Part shown: piece after piece, positions 32,764-40,694 of the stretch | How the letters are laid out: each line of letters starts with the position of its first letter | Position numbering within the stretch: the first letter of the stretch is position 1 | Assembly (NCBI GenBank): GCA_022841205.1 | Contig: JALHCK010000003.1 | Coordinates: forward strand, 62,001 to 126,000 | DNA length: 64,000 nt | Reading direction: 5' to 3' | DNA from: Methanomicrobiales archaeon | GTDB lineage: Archaea; Halobacteriota; Methanomicrobia; Methanomicrobiales; Methanospirillaceae | Notes under the pieces: model-generated | Seen by the model: only the letters and a program-made list of their open reading frames with translations | Told to the model about the DNA's origin: nothing | Database searches by the model: none | Made by a program: the position numbers and the translations under genes

Positions 32764-34089
32764 TCAGGCACTCCCCGTCCCACGTTTCACCAGGTCAGCA
32801 GCCGCAGCGGACGCTTTCCTGATGACTTCCTCCTCACCGGGAACGATCCGGTCGAGCATCAGGATATCCCCGTGGCATATGACGGTCCGCACGGCAGATC
32901 CGGAGCAGGAATAGACAAGGTTCGATGCCGGGTTGTGGAGGGGGGTATTGCAGACCGCATTCAGGTCAAGCAGGATAATGTCGGCAGGCTGCCCAGGTGC
33001 AAGAGTACCGTTCCCAAGTCGCAGGGCACGTGCACCGGCAGTCGTGGCCATCGACAGGGCCTCCTGTGCGGGAAGGAGGGTCTGGGAGTTCCAGGAAAAT
33101 TTCTGCAGGAGGGCTGCAGTCTTCATCTCTTCGAAGAGGTCGAGGTTGTTGTTCGAGGCACAGCCGTCTGTCCCAAGTGTTACGTTCACGCCGGCATCAC
33201 GCAGCCATGGGTAAGGCAGCGCCCTTCCAACGGACAGTTTCATGTTGCTGACCGGGTTATGCGAGACGTGCACTCCACGAGCGCCGAGCAATGCACACTC
33301 TTCCTGGTCGAGCCAGCACCCGTGGGCGGCCAGGGTCCCCGGAGCAAGGATCCCGCAATCGTCGAGGATCCGGACCGGTCTTCGGCCATGCAGGGAGACC
33401 GCGTCGGTCACCTCCTTTTCTGTCTCGGCGAGGTGGATCTGGACGATGAGTCCCTCATCGGCACTCTTCCCAGCGCACCACCGGAGACCTTCCTCCGAGA
33501 CCGTGTACACGGCATGGGGCCCGAGTGCCGGCTGTACCTTCGGGTTTTCCATCGACCTTATCGCTGCTATCATCTGTTCGGTTGCCGCGATCTCGCGTTC
33601 ACGCCGGTCGGGATCGAAGAGATCGATGAAGCCGTAGGAGAGCACGGCCTTCATTCCTGAATCGGCGACCGCCCGCGCCGCATCCTCCATGAAAAAATAC
33701 ATGTCTGCAAAGGCGGTGGTCCCGCTTCGAATCATCTCGAGGCAGGCAAGACGGGTGCCCCAGTAGACATCGTCGCCGGAAAGGAGGGCTTCGAGCGGCC
33801 AGATCTTTTCCGAGAGCCAGGTCTGGAGGGGCAGGTCATCGGCATATCCGCGCAAAAGCGACATTGCCGCGTGGGTATGGGTGTTGACCAGTCCCGGGAG
33901 GGCAATCAGGTCTGCACCCGGGATCCGGTGCTCTGCGTTGCTCCTGCAGGAGGTCGCGATTCCCTCTCCGAAAGCTTCGATCAGGCCGGTATCCCCGATG
34001 AATATATCGCGGCGGCCCTCCAGTGTCAGGACATCCTCGATCAGGATCGAACCACGCCGGCAGGGGAACTCGATGGCATGCACTGTCAT
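32764..34089 (-). CDS. dadD: 5'-deoxyadenosine / 5-methylthioadenosine / S-adenosylhomocysteine deaminase
   Basis: 441 residues, amidohydrolase superfamily. Metal and active-site motifs are NTHTHAAMSLLRG (about residue 70), IHLAET, VHVSHNPVSNMKL, and GTDGCASNNNLDLF. This set matches MtaD/DadD proteins (MJ1541 type), which deaminate SAM by-products such as 5'-deoxyadenosine to inosine forms. Its start overlaps the stop of the upstream phosphorylase gene as ATGA. Together the two form a salvage operon for adenosine by-products of radical-SAM and methyl-transfer reactions. Confidence 0.92.
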   Translation of the reverse strand: MTVHAIEFPCRRGSILIEDVLTLEGRRDIFIGDTGLIEAFGEGIATSCRSNAEHRIPGADLIALPGLVNTHTHAAMSLLRGYADDLPLQTWLSEKIWPLEALLSGDDVYWGTRLACLEMIRSGTTAFADMYFFMEDAARAVADSGMKAVLSYGFIDLFDPDRREREIAATEQMIAAIRSMENPKVQPALGPHAVYTVSEEGLRWCAGKSADEGLIVQIHLAETEKEVTDAVSLHGRRPVRILDDCGILAPGTLAAHGCWLDQEECALLGARGVHVSHNPVSNMKLSVGRALPYPWLRDAGVNVTLGTDGCASNNNLDLFEEMKTAALLQKFSWNSQTLLPAQEALSMATTAGARALRLGNGTLAPGQPADIILLDLNAVCNTPLHNPASNLVYSCSGSAVRTVICHGDILMLDRIVPGEEEVIRKASAAAADLVKRGTGSA

Positions 34090-34757
34090 TCGATCCCCCG
34101 TATGATAGCCCTGACCACCCTTTCGGTGCGTTCATGGTGGGCAGCAGCAGATGCAAGGAGGTGGTCATAGGTCAGAGCCTCCTCTGAAAGCCCGTTGGCG
34201 TAGTTGTCGATGGTGCAGAGGGCAGCGACCTCCATGCCAAGCTCGATTGCAAGCGTCGCCTCGGAGGCTATGGTCATGCCGACGATATCTGCCGACCGGG
34301 CAAGGGCGCGGACCTCGGCAACGGTCTCGATCCGCGGCCCCATCGTCTGGACATAGATCCCCCCGGGCCGCGCTTCAGGGATGAGTGATTCCAGCAGGTG
34401 CCGGAGCGATGGGGTGTACCCGGGACTGACGTGCCGTATCCGGTGTTCATGGATGGAGGGGATCGTGCTGGTGCTCACGTAATCATCTGGGATGACCAGG
34501 GAGCCGGGGGGGATCTCCCGGCGAAGCGACCCGGCCGAGCCGATGGTCACAACCCGCGTCACCCCTACGATGGCGAGCGCCGCCAGGTGAGACCGGAAGT
34601 TGATCCGGTGGGGAGGCCGGTTCCCCTGGTGGCGGAGAAGCAGGGCACAGTCACCGAGCAGGATCTCGGAGTTCCCAAACGGGGTGTGCACCACGGTTTT
34701 TTCAAGTTCCGGCAGTTTTGCGTAAAGCAGGCTTGTCCCACCGATAATCCCGAGCAT
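34086..34757 (-). CDS. MTA/MTI phosphorylase (purine nucleoside phosphorylase family)
   Basis: 223 residues from ATG 34757, with GGTG upstream. The family cleaves methylthioadenosine or methylthioinosine with phosphate to give methylthioribose 1-phosphate. Motifs are GIIGGTSLL, the RHQGNRPPHRINFRSHLAAL segment (split here: RHQGNRPPHR then INFRSHLAAL), TIGSAGSLRREI, and MTIASEATLAIELGM. It is shorter than eukaryotic MTAP. Coupling with DadD suggests the inosine form (MTIP, MJ0060-like) as substrate. The frame upstream to 34988 is not family-like. Confidence 0.9.
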   Translation of the reverse strand: MLGIIGGTSLLYAKLPELEKTVVHTPFGNSEILLGDCALLLRHQGNRPPHRINFRSHLAALAIVGVTRVVTIGSAGSLRREIPPGSLVIPDDYVSTSTIPSIHEHRIRHVSPGYTPSLRHLLESLIPEARPGGIYVQTMGPRIETVAEVRALARSADIVGMTIASEATLAIELGMEVAALCTIDNYANGLSEEALTYDHLLASAAAHHERTERVVRAIIRGIE

Positions 34758-35027
34758 ATCCTGCACCTTTCCATATCCATACTGGTGAGATGAGGAAATG
34801 AGGGTATCAGTTTTAATCCGGTCCGGACCCATGTGCCCGGGTGGGTATTCTGCACATTTTACCAGTTCTGCCGTGCCCCCGGCATCCAGCTGAGTTTTCT
34901 TTGGCTTTGTGCGATGAGAAGCGCCGAATCGCCCCTCTGCTGCGCGTTTCGGGGCCGATGAATTGCGACCAGATACAACCAGGTGCACATCATAAACGTG
35001 TGTGACACCATCAAAGAGACCCGTTGG

Positions 35028-35059
35028 GAGCCGGTCCTGTCAGGTCCGTGCTCTTTTTT
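35028..35059 (+). terminator. Intrinsic-terminator-like hairpin with T6 tail
   Basis: GAGC-CGG-CCT pairs with AGG-CCG-GCTC across single-base mismatches and a GTC loop (35028-35053), then TTTTTT. This is the bacterial layout. No plus-strand gene is evident upstream, so what it would terminate is unclear; an unrecognised RNA between 34780 and 35030 is one possibility. Confidence 0.45.
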
Positions 35060-35202
35060 GGGATAACCCCGGAGGATACTCTCGCCGGTCGGGACATCAT
35101 GGATGCCTTCATGGGCAGCAGGGGCAGGGCGCCCTGGCAATCGGCTTTGCAATGAGCCTAGTCTCCACAGGTGCAAAAACCCTCCGCGAAAAGTGGGACA
35201 TT

Positions 35203-35386
35203 GGGCAGGTATGACAATTCACCGGTGGAGAATTCCGGGTGCTGCCTGCGGCACAGCCTGGCGGCCTTACCCTGCATACCCGCGAGAGAGCGGGGCCGTC
35301 GTGCCATACCCTGCCCAGGCTCGGGAACGGGTTGGCTGCGTTGGCTGGGAAAGCACCTCCCACTGCGCGAAGGGATACCGGCACGA
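35203..35386 (+). ncRNA. Candidate structured non-coding RNA
   Basis: GGGCAGG-TATG (35203-35213) pairs with CATAC-CCTGCCC (35305-35316) apart from one bulge. Inside are GTGC/GCAC, and GGCGGC/GCCGTC capped by CCCGC-GAGAGA-GCGGG (35279-35294). An alternative outer stem joins TCGTGCC (35299-35305) with GGCACGA (35380-35386) and shares bases with the first, suggesting switching or mutually exclusive folds. The strand is undetermined because stems read both ways. The family is unknown. Confidence 0.45.
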
Positions 35387-35435
35387 TTGGGGGGAGAATA
35401 CATCTTTATCCCATGGACGCCTAAATTATGGGAGC

Positions 35436-35507
35436 GGGCCGATAGATCAGAGGAAGATCGCTTCCTTGGCATGGAAGAGGCCGCGGGTTCAATTCCCGCT
35501 CGGTCCA
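35436..35507 (+). tRNA. tRNA-Ala(GGC)
   Basis: 72 bases, no intron. The acceptor stem is GGGCCGA/TCGGTCC, including the G3-U70 wobble pair that identifies alanine tRNA, with discriminator A. The D arm is GATC/GATC, the anticodon stem CTTCC/GGAAG with loop TTGGCAT (anticodon GGC), and the T arm GCGGG-TTCAATT-CCCGC. No CCA is encoded. DUF47 begins 72 bases later. Confidence 0.96.
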
Positions 35508-35578
35508 TGATCATTTTATATAAGATCACAAACCGGTGATTTTTTACCCGTTCCCGGCGTAGAACGTTTTGATAACCC

Positions 35579-36208
35579 GTGGGACTCAAAGAGTGGCTCA
35601 TACCACAGGACAAGATATTTTTCGACCTTTTTGACCGCCTGATGGCAATCGTGGTGCTGGCGTCGTACCGGCTCGTCGATCTCGTGGACGACTTCACCGA
35701 TGTGAAGACCAAGGTCGATACCCTGGAACGGCTCGAACATGACGGGGACAAGATCACCCATGAGATCTACGAGCAGCTGAACCGGACGTTCATCACCCCG
35801 CTTGAACCCGAAGAGATCTCGAAGCTCGCCTCGGCTCTCGATGACATCCTGGACTATATCGAGGGAACTGCCCAGACCATGTACACCTACGGGATTACGG
35901 AAACCGATGCATACATGGTCGAGCTGGCAAAGATCATCCAGCTCTCGGTGGTCGAGCTCGAGGACGCGGTGAAGGGAATCCGCACCATGAAAAACCCCCA
36001 CCAGGTCGAGCACCGCTGCATCGAGGTGAACAGGCTCGAGAACCTGGCCGACGATATCCTTGCCCATGCCATCAGCAATATCTTCAAGACCCACGATCCG
36101 ATAGCAATCATAAAGGGCAAGGACGTATACCAGCACCTCGAGATTGCCACCGACAAGTGCGAGGACGCGGCAAACGTCCTTTCCGACATTGCCATCAGGC
36201 ATTCCTGA
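35579..36208 (+). CDS. DUF47 / PhoU-like phosphate transport regulator
   Basis: 209 residues, entirely helical, starting at GTG 35579 (GLKEWLIPQDKIFFDLF). Members of this family are paired with PiT transporters and are thought to regulate phosphate uptake. The conserved charged segments E-x-x-GD-x-x-TH-x-x (LEHDGDKITHEIYEQLNRTF) and the second repeat around VEHRCIEVNRLENLADDIL are clear. The PiT gene starts six bases after its stop. The only ATG nearby is internal (residue 22), so GTG is preferred. Confidence 0.92.
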   Translation: MGLKEWLIPQDKIFFDLFDRLMAIVVLASYRLVDLVDDFTDVKTKVDTLERLEHDGDKITHEIYEQLNRTFITPLEPEEISKLASALDDILDYIEGTAQTMYTYGITETDAYMVELAKIIQLSVVELEDAVKGIRTMKNPHQVEHRCIEVNRLENLADDILAHAISNIFKTHDPIAIIKGKDVYQHLEIATDKCEDAANVLSDIAIRHS

Positions 36209-36214
36209 GACCCC

Positions 36215-37396
36215 ATGGAACCGATACTTATAGTGGGAATCGCCCTTGCGCTGCTTTTCAATTTCGTAAACGGGCTCAACGATGCTGCAAATTCTGTCGC
36301 GACCGTGGTGGCAACCCGGGTGCTCACTCCCCTTCAGGCGGTTCTCCTTGCCGCGTTCTTCAACATGGTGGGCCCCCTCGTGTTTACCACCGTTGTTGCA
36401 ACGACCATCGGCAAGGGAATCGTGGGCGCGGAGTTCATGACCACCCAGGTCATCCTGATCGGGCTCGTCTCGGCAATCCTCTGGGTGACGGTCTCCTCCT
36501 ACTCCGGCATCCCGATATCGGCAAGCCACGCGCTGGTAGGTGGCCTGATCGGGTCTGCCGCGGCATTTGCCGGGCTCGATGCCATCCTCTGGCCCGATGC
36601 AGGAACGGTCGCCTGGCTGGCATTCTACGCGGCGATCGGGGCTGCTCTCGGGGGAACTGTCCTGGGTCTCTTCGGGTACCTGAAAGGAGAAGAGGATCTG
36701 TTCCACATCATCGGACTCGGTGCCCTCTGCGGTATGGCCATCAGCATCCCGGTAATCACCGTCATGAAGATCCTCCCTGTCAGCGGGATCCTGGCCATCC
36801 TGGTATTCATCGTGGTTGCCCCTGTCATTGGATTGATCGCCGCTTTCCTGATCGGCATGGCAGTCGTCAGGTTCTTCCGGAATAAAAACAGCAGGACCAT
36901 GAATTCCCTGTTCCGGAAACTCCAGCTCCTGTCCGCGTCATTCTACAGTATCGGCCACGGGAGCAATGACGCACAGAATGCCATGGGGGTCATCACAGCA
37001 ATCCTGGTAGCCGGGGGGCTCCTCTCCGAGTTCATCGTGCCGCTCTGGGTTATCATCGTCTCGGCTTCAGCCATCGCGCTTGGGACATTCTTCGGCGGGT
37101 GGCGGGTGGTCGAGACCATGGCCACCAAGATCACCAAGCTTCGCCCCTACCAGGGATTCTGCGCAGAAACGGGTGGAGGGCTGGTGCTTGCCTTCGTGAC
37201 CGCTTCAGGGGTGCCGGTATCAACGACCCATGCCATCAGCGGGGCGATCATGGGTGTCGGGGCATCCCGGGGATATTCGGCTGTCCAGTGGGGAGTGGTG
37301 CGAAGGATCGTTGCCGCATGGATCCTCACCATCCCCCTGACATCAGCCTTTGCTTTCCTCTCTTTTCTCCTGTTCAGGATGTTTTCGCAGGGATGA
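36215..37396 (+). CDS. Inorganic phosphate transporter, PiT family
   Basis: 393 residues with about ten to eleven membrane helices. The PiT duplicated signature is present: FVNGLNDAANSVATVVATR near residue 20 and GHGSNDAQNAMGVI near 250. Each contains the GxND motif for cation-phosphate transport. SASHAL and STTHAISG-type loops (ISASHALVGG and VSTTHAISGA) mark the two halves. It forms an operon with the DUF47 regulator and may feed the polyphosphate kinase at 41242. Confidence 0.95.
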   Translation: MEPILIVGIALALLFNFVNGLNDAANSVATVVATRVLTPLQAVLLAAFFNMVGPLVFTTVVATTIGKGIVGAEFMTTQVILIGLVSAILWVTVSSYSGIPISASHALVGGLIGSAAAFAGLDAILWPDAGTVAWLAFYAAIGAALGGTVLGLFGYLKGEEDLFHIIGLGALCGMAISIPVITVMKILPVSGILAILVFIVVAPVIGLIAAFLIGMAVVRFFRNKNSRTMNSLFRKLQLLSASFYSIGHGSNDAQNAMGVITAILVAGGLLSEFIVPLWVIIVSASAIALGTFFGGWRVVETMATKITKLRPYQGFCAETGGGLVLAFVTASGVPVSTTHAISGAIMGVGASRGYSAVQWGVVRRIVAAWILTIPLTSAFAFLSFLLFRMFSQG

Positions 37397-37443
37397 GGAT
37401 ACCCTGGGAAGCAGCGGGAGCCGTGGACGGTGCAGGTGGATAG

Positions 37444-38106
37444 TTACGCACCCGGGCCTGCCAGGAAAGTCCCATGGTAGTAGCGGCAGTCTTTCCGGAC
37501 CGGGCATTCGGGGCACCGTGGTTTCCGGGCCCTGCAGACCGCCCTTCCATGCCGGATCAGGACGTAGTTGATATTCCCCCAGCAATCCTTCGGAAACAGG
37601 GCCATCAGATCCTGCTCGATCCGATCGGCATGGGTCTCATCGGTAAACCCGATACGGCGGGAGACCCTGGCAACATGCGTATCGACAGCGATCCCGGTGT
37701 TGATGCCGAAAGCATGGGAGAGGACGATGTTTGCCGTCTTTCTCCCGACTCCGGGAAGCGTTACGAGCTCGTCCATGGTGCAGGGGACCTTCCCGCCATA
37801 CTCACTGACCAGTTTGCCTGCTGCTGCCCGGATGTTCCTTGCTTTGGTGTGGTAGAGACCAAGCGTCCTGATCTGGTCCTCGATATCTCCAAGGGGTGAC
37901 TCTGCCAGTTCTTCAGGTGAAGGATATGCGGAAAAAAGCCCCTCCACGATCCTGCTCACCGCCTGATCGGTGGTCTGTGCCGAGAGCATGGTCCCGATCA
38001 GGGCCTGGTACGGCGAGGTGAAGGGGATGAAATGCCGCGGGTCGGGAACATCGCCGTATCGTTCGCAAAGGTCCCGGAATATGGCGAGGGCTCTTGATCG
38101 GCGCAT
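37444..38106 (-). CDS. nth: Endonuclease III (DNA glycosylase/AP lyase)
   Basis: 220 residues. It removes oxidised pyrimidines. The helix-hairpin-helix LPGVGRKTANIVL, the catalytic lysine inside it, and the catalytic aspartate in VDTHVARVSRR are all present. The C-terminal [4Fe-4S] ligand set C-x6-C-x2-C-x5-C (CRARKPRCPECPVRKDC) is intact. Its ATG lies only seven bases from the 3' end of tRNA-Pro on the same strand. The mRNA is thus probably released by tRNA 3' processing and is almost leaderless. Confidence 0.95.
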   Translation of the reverse strand: MRRSRALAIFRDLCERYGDVPDPRHFIPFTSPYQALIGTMLSAQTTDQAVSRIVEGLFSAYPSPEELAESPLGDIEDQIRTLGLYHTKARNIRAAAGKLVSEYGGKVPCTMDELVTLPGVGRKTANIVLSHAFGINTGIAVDTHVARVSRRIGFTDETHADRIEQDLMALFPKDCWGNINYVLIRHGRAVCRARKPRCPECPVRKDCRYYHGTFLAGPGA

Positions 38107-38113
38107 GAGAAGA

Positions 38114-38188
38114 TGGGGTAGGGCAGATTCGAACTGCCGTCAAAGCGTCCCAAACGCTCTAGGATGGACCAGGCTACCCTACTACCCC
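38114..38188 (-). tRNA. tRNA-Pro(TGG)
   Basis: 75 bases, no intron. The acceptor stem is GGGGTAG/CTACCCC with discriminator A at 38114. The D stem is GGG/CCT, the anticodon stem GAGCG/CGCTT holds loop TTTGGGA (anticodon TGG), and the T arm is GGCAG-TTCGAAT-CTGCC. No CCA is encoded. The nth gene follows directly. Confidence 0.95.
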
Positions 38189-38234
38189 GGGCGGGAGATA
38201 GAATGTTTGACGGGCCGGGAAAAAAGGGTTTGGT

Positions 38235-38942
38235 TCACAAAAGCCCGGCAGGCTTTTTCCCGGTCGCCGTGACCAGGCTCCCGGAATGGCGCCCGGCAAG
38301 AAGTGCATCTTCGAGCCCTGCCGGGTCCGATCCATCGATGACCAGGAGGGGGATTCCGCTTCGCTTCACGACCCTGGCAGCGACCGCATCGATCACCGTG
38401 TTTGCGCCTGCAGCGAATGATGCATTCCCAACGATCCCGAGCAGCTGATCGGCAGAGATCACGTCCAGTTTCCTCGCCCCGGGGTCGGTCTTCGGGTCGG
38501 CGGTGTAGATCCCGTCAACCGAAGTCAGGTTGACCATGAGGTCTGCGCCTGCCCGTTCGGCAAGCACTGCGGCAACGGCATCGGTTGTCTGTGCAGGGGT
38601 GACCCCCCCCATCACCACGATCTTTCCGGCCGCTGCAGCAGCGCAGGCTTCGGCCTGGCTGGCGGCGATAACCGGAACGGCGGCATCGCCAAGCGCACCG
38701 GCAAGAAGGGTGGCGTTCAGGCGGGTGACAAGGATCCCGATCTCATCGGCCAGCGCTTCATCGAGCCCGATCTCCCTTGCCGCGGAGATATATCGCCGGG
38801 CCTCCCCCCCTCCGCCAACAACCACAAACAGGTGCATCCGGCGGGAGATCCTGGAAAGAACATCAGCATAGGCGGCAACCCGGTTCCCTTCAAGGGTAGG
38901 GACGAGGACCGACCCGCCAAGCGAGAGGACGACCTTCTTCAT
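38235..38942 (-). CDS. pyrH: Uridylate kinase
   Basis: 235 residues, archaeal type of the amino-acid-kinase fold. It phosphorylates UMP to UDP. The glycine-rich LSLGGSVLVP at the N-terminus binds phosphate. VVVGGGGEARRYI follows, VNLTSVDGIYTADPK is the nucleotide-binding segment, and AARVVKRSGIPLLVIDG closes the fold. Archaeal enzymes are not allosteric like bacterial PyrH. It is divergent from the zinc-ribbon gene at 38986. Confidence 0.95.
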   Translation of the reverse strand: MKKVVLSLGGSVLVPTLEGNRVAAYADVLSRISRRMHLFVVVGGGGEARRYISAAREIGLDEALADEIGILVTRLNATLLAGALGDAAVPVIAASQAEACAAAAAGKIVVMGGVTPAQTTDAVAAVLAERAGADLMVNLTSVDGIYTADPKTDPGARKLDVISADQLLGIVGNASFAAGANTVIDAVAARVVKRSGIPLLVIDGSDPAGLEDALLAGRHSGSLVTATGKKPAGLL

Positions 38943-38985
38943 CTTCCCAATGTTTCATGATACGCTACATATACCTATTGTGACG

Positions 38986-39141
38986 ATGTTCCGGTGTCCG
39001 TCCTGCGGGAGCAGCGAGGTCTACAGGGTCGCTGGCGGGTGCCTGGGGGAGCTCTACCGGTGCAAGAAGTGCGGATATACCGGAGCGTTCATCGTTGAGG
39101 TCGATTATGACCGCGCACCAGGGAACGAACGCGGAGAGTGA
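38986..39141 (+). CDS. Small single zinc-ribbon protein
   Basis: 51 residues from ATG 38986 (MFRCPSCGSSEVYRV). One zinc ribbon is formed by CPSC and CKKC 21 residues apart, as in RPB9-like and ribosomal ribbons. The acidic C-terminus has no further motif. A CATATACC TATA-like element lies only about 15 bases upstream, so the start could be leaderless. The function is not known. It is followed within 48 bases by amrS. Confidence 0.72.
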   Translation: MFRCPSCGSSEVYRVAGGCLGELYRCKKCGYTGAFIVEVDYDRAPGNERGE

Positions 39142-39188
39142 TCGGCTGCAACCGGCACGTTTATGTTGGCAATCCCATATCCCTCATC

Positions 39189-40208
39189 ATGGAGCACCTG
39201 CATGAGGCACGACAGTACCACCAGGGAGAAGACGGGGCCCTGGTATGCTCGCTTTGCAACCATCGCTGCACGATACGGGAGGGAAAGCACGGCATCTGCG
39301 GCGTCCGGGAGAACCAAAACGGCGTCCTGTATGCGCTGACCTATGGGAAGGTGAGTTCGGAGGCAGTCGACCCCATCGAGAAAAAGCCCCTCTACCACTT
39401 CCTTCCCGGAACGCTCTCCTACTCTATCGGGAGTGTCGGCTGCAACTTCCGGTGCGAGCACTGCCAGAACTGGCAGATATCGCGGGCGGATATCACCGGA
39501 GTGGCATTGCGCGATATCTCCCCGGAGGAAGGGGTGCGGAGGGCGCAGGCGAGGTCGTGTGCCAGCATCTCCTGGACCTACAATGAACCGACCATATGGC
39601 ACGAGTACGCCCTTGACATGGGGAGGCTTGCAAAGCAGCAGGGGCTTGCCACCGTTTATGTCACCAACGGATACATCACTGCAGAAGCGCTTCGCGAGAT
39701 CGCCCCTGTCCTCGATGCGTTCAGGGTGGATATCAAGGCATTCACCGAGGAATTTTACAAAAAAGTCTGCGGTGCAAAGCTCCAGCCGGTGCTCGACTCG
39801 ACCGTCCTTGCCAGGGAACTCGGGATGCACATCGAGGTGGTCAACCTGGTAATTCCCGGCATGAATGACTCGCCTGAAGAAACCGGGGCGCTCATCCGTT
39901 GGGTTTTTGAGAACCTCGGGCCCGACACACCGGTGCACTTCACCCGGTTTCACCCCGATTACCGGATGACGCACCTTGAAGCGACACCGGTGGCCACGCT
40001 CGAGCGGATCTACCAGCAGGCAAAAGAGAACGGTCTCCACTACCCGTACGTGGGAAACGTCCACATGCACCGTTTTGAGAGCACCTACTGCCCGGCCTGC
40101 GGGGCACTCCTTATCGAGCGACGGGGGTTTTCCGCGCAAAAAAGGAACCTTGCCGGGCGAAGCTGCACTTCCTGCGGGGCAGAGATCGCCATCATAGACC
40201 ATGTCTGA
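39189..40208 (+). CDS. amrS: AmmeMemoRadiSam-system radical SAM enzyme
   Basis: 339 residues from ATG 39189. The radical-SAM cluster motif is CNFRCEHC (CxxxCxxC) near residue 85. The N-terminus carries CSLCNHRC and HGICGVRENQNG, typical of AmrS, and a C-terminal zinc ribbon (CPACG ... CTSCG) completes the protein. AmrS usually accompanies the Memo-like AmrB and AMMECR1-like AmrA, but neither is in this window. The substrate is unknown. Its stop overlaps the next start by eight bases. Confidence 0.92.
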   Translation: MEHLHEARQYHQGEDGALVCSLCNHRCTIREGKHGICGVRENQNGVLYALTYGKVSSEAVDPIEKKPLYHFLPGTLSYSIGSVGCNFRCEHCQNWQISRADITGVALRDISPEEGVRRAQARSCASISWTYNEPTIWHEYALDMGRLAKQQGLATVYVTNGYITAEALREIAPVLDAFRVDIKAFTEEFYKKVCGAKLQPVLDSTVLARELGMHIEVVNLVIPGMNDSPEETGALIRWVFENLGPDTPVHFTRFHPDYRMTHLEATPVATLERIYQQAKENGLHYPYVGNVHMHRFESTYCPACGALLIERRGFSAQKRNLAGRSCTSCGAEIAIIDHV

Positions 40209-40686
40209 AAGACCGGACCGGAGGCCGGCTTTCATCGCCGACAGGATGCTTGGGACGCTCTGCCGGTACCTCCGGTTCATGGGATACGACACGCTCTCGG
40301 CAAACAGCCTGCGGGAAGGGAACCGGAGGGAGGACACCCTCCTTCTCGACCTGGCCGATCGGACCGGGAGGATCCTCCTGACAAAAGACCGGGACCTTGC
40401 AGAACGGGGAGGTGAACGGGCCGTCCTGGTCATGGGAAGCGATATCCTCGACCAGGTAAGGGAGCTTACCCGGCGGGGCCTGATCGTCCCGGAGATCCGA
40501 CTGACCCGCTGTTCGCTCTGTAACCGGCTCCTCCGGCCGGCAACAGGGGACGAGATCGCGGGCACGGACTATGCACCACGGAACCGGACCGGGCTCCGGT
40601 TCTTCTGGTGCCGGAACTGCAGTAAACTCTACTGGATGGGCTCTCACGGAGAAAACCTCGAAAAAAGAATAAGGGAAGGTCTCTGA
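40201..40686 (+). CDS. Mut7-C domain protein (PIN-fold RNase candidate)
   Basis: 161 residues. The N-terminal Mut7-C domain has the conserved FIADRMLGTLCRYLRFMGYD and later LLTKDRDLAERG, with aspartates arranged as in PIN-like nucleases. A C-terminal zinc ribbon follows (CSLCNRLL ... FFWCRNCSKLYWMGSH), a W-x-GSH end typical of the family. It is probably a metal-dependent RNase, inferred from family knowledge. It overlaps amrS by eight bases, so the pair is co-translated. Confidence 0.9.
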   Translation: MSERPDRRPAFIADRMLGTLCRYLRFMGYDTLSANSLREGNRREDTLLLDLADRTGRILLTKDRDLAERGGERAVLVMGSDILDQVRELTRRGLIVPEIRLTRCSLCNRLLRPATGDEIAGTDYAPRNRTGLRFFWCRNCSKLYWMGSHGENLEKRIREGL

Positions 40687-40694
40687 TACGGTTC

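Larger units (their letters stand above)
34758..35435. other. 678-base region without a protein gene
   Basis: No open frame here has family features or sensible codon use; frames on the minus strand run through tRNA-Ala and are rejected. The left part contains the 5' flank of the phosphorylase gene. At 35028-35059 there is a hairpin with a T6 tail, and from 35203 to 35386 a GC-rich stretch with several long complementary segments. The right end carries the tRNA-Ala promoter (TTTATC near 35405). I could not match it to 7S RNA, RNase P RNA or a known riboswitch. Confidence 0.6.

Noticed and set aside
35203..35400. Similarity to a cobalamin riboswitch (CCCACTG and ATACCGGC pieces)
   Set aside because: The order and the conserved core GAGCCAGGA-type box are missing, and the downstream gene is a tRNA, not a cobalamin gene.
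34758..35435. 7S signal-recognition RNA or RNase P RNA
   Set aside because: Neither strand carries the SRP helix 8 motif (GGAAGGGAGCAG-like) or the RNase P conserved boxes (GGAAAGTCC, ACAGAAA).
35158..35757. 199-codon minus-strand frame across tRNA-Ala and the DUF47 start
   Set aside because: It runs through a certain tRNA gene and a conserved start region; the composition is Arg/Pro/Ser-rich and not protein-like.
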